Source: Actinomadura sp. NAK00032
Lineage (GTDB): Bacteria; Actinomycetota; Actinomycetes; Streptosporangiales; Streptosporangiaceae
Length of the DNA: 64,000 nt
Direction of reading: 5' to 3'
NCBI RefSeq assembly: GCF_013364275.1
Contig: NZ_CP054932.1
Coordinates: 4,836,001 to 4,900,000, forward strand
Position numbers and translations under genes: made by a program. Below are positions 25,228 through 31,553 of the stretch, one piece after another. How positions within the stretch are numbered: position 1 is the first letter of the stretch; every line of letters begins with the position of its first letter. Under the pieces are notes generated by a model. It was not told where the DNA came from, made no database searches, and saw only the letters and a list, made by a program, of their open reading frames with translations.

Positions 25228-25312
25228 GTGCGCGGCGCGGGTCAGTGCGCGGCGCGGGTCAGTGCGCGGTGCGGGTCAGTGCGCGGTGCGGGTCAGTGCG
25301 CGGTGCGGGTCA
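25228..25312. repeat. Tandem array: five copies of a 17-bp unit ending at the FKBP stop codon
   Basis: The unit GTGCGCGGYGCGGGTCA repeats five times without interruption, with only a C/T difference between the first two and last three copies. The last TCA is the TGA stop of the FKBP lipoprotein read on the minus strand. Further TGA triplets recur every 17 nt downstream of it, so stops appear in all three frames. Confidence 0.95.
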
Positions 25313-26248
25313 GTGCGCGCCGAGCAGGTCCACCACGAACACCAGCGTGTCCGAACCCTTGATCCCGAACTGCGCCAGCCCCTTCGCCCCGTACCCCAGC
25401 GACGGCGGCACCACCAGCAGCACCCGGCTCCCCACCCGCTGCCCCACCAGGCCCCGGTCCCAGCCCTTCATCACCTGACCGGTCCCGATCACCGCCGCCG
25501 ACGGATGCCCCGACGACCACGACGAATCGAACACCCGCCCGTCCCGCCAGAAGTACCCGCCGTACTGCAGCACCATCAACTGCCCCTTGCGCACCGCCGG
25601 GCCGTCACCCCGCACCAGCGTCCGCACCTGCAGCTTCTTCGGCGCCGCCGACCGCGGCATCGTCACCACCGGCGCCTGCCCCGCCGGCGCCTCCGCCACC
25701 TTCGGCAGCCCCGGCTCGCTCAGCGGCGCCTGCTTCGCCCCGTGCGGCCCCGCCGACTTCGGATACACCGCCCGCACGTCCAGGACGTACACCAGCGTGT
25801 CGTCCCCGCCCACCTGGTGCTTCGGATCCCCGTCGGCGCCGAAACCGTCCTCCGGCGGAATCCGCGCCACCACCCGCGACCCCGCCCGCGCCCCCACGAA
25901 CGCCTTCGTCAGCCCCGGCACCAGCCGGCCCGTCGGAAACGCCCCCGGCTGCCCCTTCGCGTAACTGCTCGCCAGCAGCTTGCGCCCGTTCTCACTCCAC
26001 CGGTAGCCCACATAATCGGCCACCACCAGATCACCCTTGCGGGCCGCCGCGCCCTTGCCCTCCGCCAGCGTCTCCACCGCGAACGAGTCGTCCGGCGCAC
26101 CCTTCGGGAACTTCACCTCCGGCAGCTTCCCGACATCGCCCCGCACCGTGACGCCCACACCGTCGCCGCCCCACCAGCACCCCGCCGACAGCGCCAGCGG
26201 CGCGGCGAGCACGACGACCACGGACAGCAACCGGGAACGGCGGAGCAT
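25310..26248 (-). CDS. Tandem FKBP-type peptidyl-prolyl isomerase lipoprotein
   Basis: The 312-residue protein has a signal peptide with lipobox LSAGC, so Cys24 is the predicted lipid anchor. Two FKBP domains follow. The second (about 205-312) keeps the normal motifs: VFDSSWSSG, GTGQVMKGWDRGLVGQ and VPPSLGYG. The first (about 55-165) is degenerate, with LLASSYAKG in place of FDSS and GLTKAFVG in place of GWD, so it may be a binding module. It probably assists folding of exported proteins, which fits the nearby Tat genes, but that link is inferred. The ATG has GGAGG upstream. Stop codon lies in the tandem array. Confidence 0.88.
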   Translation of the reverse strand: MLRRSRLLSVVVVLAAPLALSAGCWWGGDGVGVTVRGDVGKLPEVKFPKGAPDDSFAVETLAEGKGAAARKGDLVVADYVGYRWSENGRKLLASSYAKGQPGAFPTGRLVPGLTKAFVGARAGSRVVARIPPEDGFGADGDPKHQVGGDDTLVYVLDVRAVYPKSAGPHGAKQAPLSEPGLPKVAEAPAGQAPVVTMPRSAAPKKLQVRTLVRGDGPAVRKGQLMVLQYGGYFWRDGRVFDSSWSSGHPSAAVIGTGQVMKGWDRGLVGQRVGSRVLLVVPPSLGYGAKGLAQFGIKGSDTLVFVVDLLGAH

Positions 26249-26318
26249 ACGGGGGTCCTCCGAGGGGCGACGAACCGCTACTGCGCGCTCACCCTACCGC
26301 CCTGGTGACCCGCCGGTA

Positions 26319-26347
26319 GCCCCCGGCGCGCGTGTCGCACCGGGGGC
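26319..26347 (-). terminator. Hairpin after pafA
   Basis: GCCCCCGG (26319-26326) pairs with CCGGGGGC (26340-26347) across a 13-nt loop, 13 nt beyond the pafA stop on the minus strand. It likely separates pafA from the FKBP gene. Confidence 0.5.
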
Positions 26348-26360
26348 CGCCGCACCGCCG

Positions 26361-27719
26361 CTACATCCCCGCGATCAGCTTGTCCACCCGCTCGTCCACC
26401 GACCGGAACGGGTCCTTGCACAGCACCGTCCGCTGCGCCTGGTCGTTCAGCTTCAGATGCACCCAGTCCACCGTGAAGTCACGCCGCTTCTCCTGCGCCT
26501 TCCGGATGAACTCGCCCCGCAGCCGCGCCCGCGTCGTCTGCGGCGGCACCGACTTCGCCTCGAAGATGTCCAGATCGCGGGTCACCCGGTCCACCGACCC
26601 CCGCTTCTCCAGCAGGTAGTACAGGCCCCGGTCCCGGTGCACGTCGTGGTACGTCAGATCCAGCTGCGCCACCCGCGGCGACGACAGCGGCAGATCGTAC
26701 TTGCGGCGGTACCGCTCGATCAGCTTGTACTTCGTCACCCAGTCGATCTCCCGCGACACCAGGTCCAGATCGCCGGTCTCCACCGCCCGCAGCGTCCGCT
26801 CCCACAGCTCCAGCACCCGCTTCGCCGTCGCGTCACCGCCGCGCGCGTCCACGAAGTCACGCGCCTTGCCGAAGTACTCCTTCTGGATCTCCAGCGAACT
26901 CGCCTCCCGGCCGTTCGCCAGCCGCACCTTCCGCCGGCCCGTCATGTCATGGCTCACCTCGCGGATCGCCCGGATCGGGTTCTCCAGCGTCAGGTCGCGC
27001 ATCACCACGCCCGCCTCGATCATCCGCAGCACCAGATCGGTCGCCCCGACCTTCAGCAGCATCGTCGTCTCACTCATGTTCGAGTCGCCGACGATGACGT
27101 GCAGCCGCCGGAACCGCTCCGCGTCCGCGTGCGGCTCGTCCCGCGTGTTGATGATCGGACGCGACCGCGTCGTCGCCGACGACACGCCCTCCCAGATGTG
27201 CTCCGCCCGCTGCGACACGCAGTACACCGCGCCGCGCGGCGTCTGCAGCACCTTCCCCGCACCGCAGATGATCTGCCGCGTCACCAGATACGGGATCAGG
27301 ACGTCGGCCAGCCGGCCGAACTCCCCGTGCCGCCCCACCAGATAGTTCTCATGGCAGCCGTACGAATTCCCCGCCGAATCCGTGTTGTTCTTGAACAGGT
27401 AGATGTCGCCGGCGATCCCCTCCTCGCGGAGCCGCCGCTCGGCGTCCACCAGCAGACCCTCCAGGATCCGCTCACCCGCCTTGTCATGCGTCACCAGGTC
27501 CACGACCGAATCGCACTCCGGCGTCGCGTACTCCGGATGGCTCCCCACGTCCAGGTACAGCCGCGCCCCATTGCGCAGGAACACATTGCTGCTACGACCC
27601 CACGACACCACCCTCCGGAACAGATAGCGCGCCACCTCGTCCGGCGACAGCCGCCGCTGCCCCCGGAAGGTACAAGTGACGCCGTACTCGTTCTCAAGCC
27701 CGAAGATGCGCCTGTCCAC
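26361..27719 (-). CDS. pafA: Pup--protein ligase PafA
   Basis: The 452-residue ligase belongs to the glutamine-synthetase-like carboxylate-amine fold. The N-terminal beta strand IFGLENEYGVTC carries the acidic metal-binding residues, and FKNNTDSAGNSYGCHENYLV and RPIINTRDEPHAD are conserved active-site segments. It activates the C-terminal glutamate of Pup with ATP and joins it to a substrate lysine. Length equals the mycobacterial enzyme. The GTG start at 27719 is preceded by TAGGGT at 6 nt, consistent with a leaderless promoter of its own. It lies after prcA with a strong palindrome between. Confidence 0.96.
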   Translation of the reverse strand: MDRRIFGLENEYGVTCTFRGQRRLSPDEVARYLFRRVVSWGRSSNVFLRNGARLYLDVGSHPEYATPECDSVVDLVTHDKAGERILEGLLVDAERRLREEGIAGDIYLFKNNTDSAGNSYGCHENYLVGRHGEFGRLADVLIPYLVTRQIICGAGKVLQTPRGAVYCVSQRAEHIWEGVSSATTRSRPIINTRDEPHADAERFRRLHVIVGDSNMSETTMLLKVGATDLVLRMIEAGVVMRDLTLENPIRAIREVSHDMTGRRKVRLANGREASSLEIQKEYFGKARDFVDARGGDATAKRVLELWERTLRAVETGDLDLVSREIDWVTKYKLIERYRRKYDLPLSSPRVAQLDLTYHDVHRDRGLYYLLEKRGSVDRVTRDLDIFEAKSVPPQTTRARLRGEFIRKAQEKRRDFTVDWVHLKLNDQAQRTVLCKDPFRSVDERVDKLIAGM

Positions 27720-27725
27720 ACCAAG

Positions 27726-27731
27726 ACCCTA
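27726..27731 (-). promoter_or_regulatory. Candidate leaderless -10 element of pafA (TAGGGT)
   Basis: TAGGGT is separated by six nt from the GTG start. A CTGCCA hexamer 18 nt further upstream could be a weak -35. Confidence 0.5.
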
Positions 27732-27883
27732 TGCGGCCAGGCCCCCACTTGGCAGTCTCTCGACCCCACCGTTTCCCGCGGCCCCCGCGACGCACCCCTC
27801 CGCACCCGGAAAGGGCAGAGCCCGCCGCGGCGAAGCGGACACGACCGCCCCGCCACGACGGGCCCGAACCCCGGAACCCGCGC

Positions 27884-27903
27884 CCGCCCCCGCGCGGGGG
27901 CGG
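27884..27903 (-). terminator. Perfect 20-bp palindrome after prcA
   Basis: CCGCCCCCGCGCGGGGGCGG is fully self-complementary and lies 19 nt beyond the prcA stop. An outer GCGC/GCGC extension with one bulge lengthens the stem. It probably terminates or attenuates transcription of prcBA before pafA. Confidence 0.6.
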
Positions 27904-27922
27904 CGCGCAGGCCCGCTCGGCC

Positions 27923-28696
27923 TCAGTCCTCGTCCGCCCCCGACGTAGAAGACGAACCCGCGGAACCGCCCGGCTCCGCATCGCCCGACGCGGCGCCCGC
28001 CCCGCCGGAGCCCTCCGCCGCCGACAGCAGATCCGCGATCCGCGCCGCCGTCAGCCGCTTGAACAGCCGGTGCTCCCGGTTGCGGTCCAGCACCGCGACC
28101 TCCAGCGACGTCGCCTCCAGATGCCGATCCGAATCCTGCGCCTCCAGCGCCCGCACCGCCGTCCGCAGCGCCTCCACCAGCGACGAACCCTCCCGGTAGC
28201 CGTCCTTCAGCGACTGCGCCACCGCGTCCGCCTGCCCGCCCATCGCGACATAGCCGTGCTCGTCCGCCACCGAACCGTCGAACGTCAACCGGTAGATCTG
28301 GTCGGTCTCCGCGTCCTCACCCACCTCCGCGACGACCAACTCCACCTCGTACGGCTTGTTCGTCTCCGTGAAGATCGTGCCCAGCGACTGCGCGTACACG
28401 TTCGCCAGCCCCCGCGCCGTCACGTCCCGGCGGTCGTACTGGTACCCGTTGATGTCGGCGTACCGCACCCCGCCCAGCCGCAGGTTCTCGAACTCGTTGT
28501 ACTTCCCCACCGCCGCGAACGCGATCCGGTCGTAAATCTCACTGATCTTGTGCAGCGCCCGCGACGGGTTGTCCGCCACGAACAGGATGCCGTCGTCGTA
28601 CTGCAGCACCACGACACTGCGGCCACGCGCGATACCTTTGCGCGCATAGTCCGCCTTGTCCTTCATCTGCTGTTCGGGCGACACATAGAACGGCAT
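27923..28696 (-). CDS. prcA: 20S proteasome alpha subunit PrcA
   Basis: The 257-residue alpha subunit begins MPFYVSPEQQMKDKADYARK, the gating N-terminus typical of actinobacterial PrcA, then GRSVVVLQYDDGILFVADN. It lacks a catalytic N-terminal Thr, as expected. The last 30 residues are a Gly/Ser/Ala-rich acidic tail. Two heptameric alpha rings cap the PrcB rings and receive substrates from Mpa. It starts about 21 nt after prcB, so both are made from one message. The start is ATG 28696 or GTG 28702; AAGGGA upstream is better spaced for the GTG. Confidence 0.96.
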   Translation of the reverse strand: MPFYVSPEQQMKDKADYARKGIARGRSVVVLQYDDGILFVADNPSRALHKISEIYDRIAFAAVGKYNEFENLRLGGVRYADINGYQYDRRDVTARGLANVYAQSLGTIFTETNKPYEVELVVAEVGEDAETDQIYRLTFDGSVADEHGYVAMGGQADAVAQSLKDGYREGSSLVEALRTAVRALEAQDSDRHLEATSLEVAVLDRNREHRLFKRLTAARIADLLSAAEGSGGAGAASGDAEPGGSAGSSSTSGADED

Positions 28697-28717
28697 GGAC
28701 ACCGGTCAGGATCCCTT

Positions 28718-29563
28718 CTATCGCAGCGGGGCGGTCGGACCGCCCGGCGAGTCGTAACGTCCGTCGACAACGGCCTGCGCCAGCGCGCCCACCTCGTCCT
28801 CGCCCAGCCGGCGATACCCGTCCGACGTCACCGACGCCACCACCGGGAAGATCCGGCGCGTCAGATCGGGCCCGCCCGTCGCCGAGTCGTCATCCGCCGC
28901 GTCGTACAGCGACTGCACGCACACCAGCGCCGCGTCCTCCGCCGACAGGTCGCCCCGGTACAGCTTCTTCAGCGCGCCGCGCGCGAACACCGACCCCGAG
29001 CCGATCGAGTGGAAGTCCCGCTCCTCGTACCGGCCCCCCGCCGGGTCGTAGGAGAAGATCCGGCCCTCGTCCCGCTCCTCGTCATAGCCCGCGAACAGCG
29101 GCACCACCGCCAGGCCCTGCATCGCCATCGCCAGATTCTGCCGCACCATCGTCGCCAGCCGGTTCGCCTTGCCCTCCACCGACAGCGTCCGGCCCTCGCG
29201 CTTCTCGTAGTGCTCCAATTCCACCTGGAACAGCCGCACCATCTCGATCCCGATGCCGGCCGTCCCGGCGATCGCGATCGCGGAGAACTCGTCCGCCCGG
29301 AACACCTTCTCGATGTCGCGCTGCGCGATGACGTTGCCCGCGGTCGCCCGCCGGTCCCCCGCCATCACCACCCCGCCGGCGAAGCTCACCGCGACGATCG
29401 TCGTCCCGTGCGGGATGTCGTCCCCCGCCCGCGACGCCGGCGGCGTCCGCCCCCCGGGCAGCGACTGCGGGGAGTACGCCCCCAGGAACTCGGTGAACGA
29501 CGACGTATCCGGGTTCGCGAACAACCCGGGCAGACGCCCGATGTGCGAATCGTGGGACGCCAC
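28718..29563 (-). CDS. prcB: 20S proteasome beta subunit PrcB
   Basis: The 281-residue precursor has a 53-residue propeptide. Cleavage in DDIPHG/TTIVAVSF would expose the catalytic Thr54. The conserved GDRRATAGN segment and a Lys in IEKVFRADEF belong to the active site. The GTG start at 29563 is set by GGGAG 5 nt upstream; the longer open frame upstream would add residues unlike any PrcB. A TAGGGT element lies at 29625-29630, about 60 nt before the start, so prcB has a likely promoter of its own after the endonuclease gene. Confidence 0.96.
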   Translation of the reverse strand: MASHDSHIGRLPGLFANPDTSSFTEFLGAYSPQSLPGGRTPPASRAGDDIPHGTTIVAVSFAGGVVMAGDRRATAGNVIAQRDIEKVFRADEFSAIAIAGTAGIGIEMVRLFQVELEHYEKREGRTLSVEGKANRLATMVRQNLAMAMQGLAVVPLFAGYDEERDEGRIFSYDPAGGRYEERDFHSIGSGSVFARGALKKLYRGDLSAEDAALVCVQSLYDAADDDSATGGPDLTRRIFPVVASVTSDGYRRLGEDEVGALAQAVVDGRYDSPGGPTAPLR

Positions 29564-29624
29564 GCGACTCCCTTCCCTCCACCATGGCACCGGCGCGACA
29601 ACCCCACCGGCACGGACGTCTACG

Positions 29625-29630
29625 ACCCTA
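29625..29630 (-). promoter_or_regulatory. Candidate -10 element of prcBA (TAGGGT)
   Basis: TAGGGT lies 61 nt upstream of the prcB start in the 230-bp gap after the endonuclease gene. That gap otherwise shows nothing recognisable. The same hexamer precedes pup, mpa and pafA. No clear -35 is seen. Confidence 0.35.
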
Positions 29631-29793
29631 CTGTTCAAGGTCGCCCGCGCGCATGCCACGCGATCCCCACCCGCCTAAGCCCACGGCGAACCCTTCGACC
29701 GCAAGGGCCTCGCCCTGCTCGGCACCACAGCGGCCCCACGCGCACTGAACGGCCCGCCGCCCAGCCACCCTGCGACTCTGCTCTCAGGCCGTC

Positions 29794-30936
29794 TCAACCG
29801 GGCAGGACCAGATCCTGCCTGGCTTCATCCCACGTCGGCATGTCGAGTTCCTCGTCGAACGGCAGCGTCTCCTTGCGGAACAGGCCGTCCTCCTCCCAGT
29901 ACGCCTTCCAGCCGCCCCTCGGCACCGCGGCCGGATCGACGTCCGGAACCGTGAGCGACAGCCGCGTCCCGCCCCCGTCCGTCCCCACCGTCCGCACGAG
30001 CCGTTCCGTCACATAGTCCGCCGCGCGGCGCAGCGCGATCGGGTCGTCCCGCAGCTGCCCCATACCCGAGTTGCACCCGACACACGTCAGGCCGCGAACC
30101 GCGCCGGTCTTGTGATCATGATCGACGTGCTCCGCCGGATGGTCCGAGCACACCGCGCAGTACCCCACCTGCACCTTGAGGAGCCACTTCGTGTCGTCGT
30201 CGTTGATGCCGTACTTCTGCCGCAGGTGGTAGTGCCGCGCCGACTGCGTGGCGTTCGCCCGCGCCCTCCAGAACGGATCCCAGCGGACGCGGTCGGGGCC
30301 GCCGAAGAGCGGAGCACCGATCTCTATGCGCAGCCGCCGCGCATGAGGGCCCCGCAGCTCGAGGTAGTTGGCCGCGAGGCGCATGCGGTCGGGGTCGTCC
30401 CGGAACTGCCCGAGCCCGCCGTTGCACTTGAAGCACAGGATGCGCCTGACGATGCCGGTCAGGTGGCTGTGGTCGACGTGCTTCGCATCGGCCCGCAGGC
30501 AGATCGCGCAGACCCCGCCCTGCTCTGCGATCATCCGCGCGACCTGCTCCTCGGTGAGGCCGTAGCGCAGCTTGAGCAGGTAGTTGCGGCTGCTCCCGTG
30601 GTTACGCTTCGTGATCTCCGCTATGGCCGCCGCGTGACAGGGGCGACAGTAGGCGGCGAGCCCGGACTTTTCGGAACGATTACTCCCAAACTCCTCGATT
30701 TTTTTAGTCTCATCGCACCGCGCACAGTACTTCATCCCCTCCGGGACATCTGAACGCCTGCGATATGGCCTCACTTTCTTACCGATCTGCGTCTGCTTTT
30801 TCCGATAAGAGCGACTGTTTCGGATCCCGAAGCAGACCTTGCAGTAGGGAGCCCGGCCGTCTACGGAGGACTTGCGCTTCCAGAACTCTCCGACGGACTT
30901 GACCGAACCGCAGTCCGAACATCTTTTCGAAGTCAT
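29794..30936 (-). CDS. Tandem endonuclease VII-type HNH nuclease inserted between pup and prcB
   Basis: The 380-residue protein has four modules. Two N-terminal CxxC...CxxC zinc-ribbon-like repeats (RCSDCGSVKSVGEFW...YCKVC and YCARCDETKKIEEFG...YCRPC) come first. Two recombination-endonuclease-VII-like units follow, each with CAIC or CAVC, a catalytic HVDH-H segment (HVDHSHLTG; HVDHDHKTG), a CN pair (CFKCNGGLGQ; CVGCNSGMGQ) and DDP. Each nuclease unit is led by a YGL/YGI segment, so the pair arose by duplication. A C-terminal region of about 70 residues has no known domain. ATG 30936 is chosen because family members begin near TSKRC; ATG 30963 is also open. Both lie in a 19-bp inverted repeat. 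The first third is markedly AT-richer than the rest. Homing, repair or phage-resolvase roles are all conceivable; I recall similar genes beside pup in Streptomyces but could not check. Confidence 0.85.
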   Translation of the reverse strand: MTSKRCSDCGSVKSVGEFWKRKSSVDGRAPYCKVCFGIRNSRSYRKKQTQIGKKVRPYRRRSDVPEGMKYCARCDETKKIEEFGSNRSEKSGLAAYCRPCHAAAIAEITKRNHGSSRNYLLKLRYGLTEEQVARMIAEQGGVCAICLRADAKHVDHSHLTGIVRRILCFKCNGGLGQFRDDPDRMRLAANYLELRGPHARRLRIEIGAPLFGGPDRVRWDPFWRARANATQSARHYHLRQKYGINDDDTKWLLKVQVGYCAVCSDHPAEHVDHDHKTGAVRGLTCVGCNSGMGQLRDDPIALRRAADYVTERLVRTVGTDGGGTRLSLTVPDVDPAAVPRGGWKAYWEEDGLFRKETLPFDEELDMPTWDEARQDLVLPG

Positions 30937-30970
30937 GGGCGGGACTTTAGCAGTCCCGCCCATGACTTCG
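30928..30970. repeat. Perfect 19-bp inverted repeat at the endonuclease start
   Basis: CGAAGTCATGGGCGGGACT (30928-30946) and its exact complement (30952-30970) flank the 5-nt loop TTAGC. In the minus-strand RNA both candidate ATG codons of the endonuclease are base-paired. No T-tract follows on either side, so it looks less like a terminator than a translation-control hairpin or a recognition site. Confidence 0.95.
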
Positions 30971-31045
30971 TTGCACTTTGCCGATCAAGAAAGCCCCACC
31001 TAAAGCAGGCCTTCCCTGCCACTTACGGAATGTCCGATTTGTATA

Positions 31046-31255
31046 TCACTGTCCGCCTTTTTGGATGTATGCACGGACAAAGTCTTCTGCGTTCTCTTCC
31101 AATACTTCGTCTATTTCGTCCAGAATTGAGTCCACGTCGTCCGTGAGCTTCTCCTGGCGCTCTTGCACGTCCTCGGTGGTCGTGGCCTCGGTCTCCTCGA
31201 CCTCTTCCGTGCGCCGGGTGGTCTGCTTCTGACCGCCGGTGTCCTTCGTGGCCAT
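31046..31255 (-). CDS. pup: Prokaryotic ubiquitin-like protein Pup
   Basis: The 69-residue disordered protein begins MATKDTGGQKQTTRR and has the acidic helical Mpa-binding region DDVDSILDEIDEVLEENAED. It ends FVRAYIQKGGQ. The C-terminal Gln must be deamidated by Dop to Glu before PafA can use it, as in mycobacteria. GGAGG lies 7 nt before the ATG. Codons 1-42 are GC-rich like the neighbours, while the last 27 or so use AT-ending codons including ATA, GTA, GCA and AAA, which is unusual here. Dop lies 298 bp upstream; the endonuclease gene lies downstream. Confidence 0.97.
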   Translation of the reverse strand: MATKDTGGQKQTTRRTEEVEETEATTTEDVQERQEKLTDDVDSILDEIDEVLEENAEDFVRAYIQKGGQ

Positions 31256-31284
31256 TCCGTACCTCCGCTCTGCCGGTGCCTCCG

Positions 31285-31311
31285 ACCCTAGCCGGGATCT
31301 TCGACGGCTAG
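31285..31311 (-). promoter_or_regulatory. Candidate pup promoter (TAGGGT) with overlapping inverted repeat
   Basis: TAGGGT at 31285-31290 would start a transcript about 23 nt before the pup ATG, leaving room for GGAGG. CTAGCCG (31288-31294) and CGGCTAG (31305-31311) form a 7-bp inverted repeat overlapping it, a possible operator. Confidence 0.4.
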
Positions 31312-31463
31312 CGGATCTTGAAACGTCCGTTTCGCCGTCCCGGTTCCCCCCGGGCCGGGGGCATGCTCGGGTTATCGCCGGTCCGCCGGGCGGTGAAACG
31401 GGCAAAGCGGTCACGAAACCGAGACCTCACCCGTCCGCGCAGGTCAGCGGGGCGATAGGGCTC

Positions 31464-31478
31464 GATAGTCACACTATC
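31464..31478. repeat. Short palindrome GATAGTcacACTATC in the dop-pup gap
   Basis: A 6-bp inverted repeat with a 3-nt spacer lies between the dop hairpin and the pup promoter. It is AT-rich against a GC-rich background and could be a regulator site. No assignment is possible. Confidence 0.4.
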
Positions 31479-31491
31479 CAATGGGACGTCG

Positions 31492-31529
31492 GAGAGCCGG
31501 GCGGCGCGCTCTCGCGCCCCCCGGCTCTC
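31492..31529 (-). terminator. Long hairpin after dop
   Basis: GAGAGCCGGG/CCCGGCTCTC outer arms and GGCGCG/CGCGCC inner arms, joined by one C-C mismatch, form a 16-bp stem with loop CTCT. It starts 24 nt beyond the dop stop and should separate dop from pup. Confidence 0.7.
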
Positions 31530-31553
31530 GTTTGTCCGGTCAGCTCTCGCCGG

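Noticed and set aside
25228..25312. CRISPR-like appearance of the short repeats
   Set aside because: Copies are directly adjacent with no spacers, units are 14-17 bp, and no cas genes are present. The RecB-like Cas4-type nuclease is far away and stands alone.
30928..30970. Inverted repeat as an ordinary rho-independent terminator of pup
   Set aside because: No T-rich tract follows on the minus strand (AAAAGATG instead) and the next gene's start codons lie inside the stem, so a plain terminator does not explain it. Attenuation is not fully excluded.
29794..31046. Insertion sequence or transposon carrying the endonuclease gene
   Set aside because: No transposase, no terminal inverted repeats bounding the gene and no target-site duplication were seen. 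The 19-bp repeat is at one end only.
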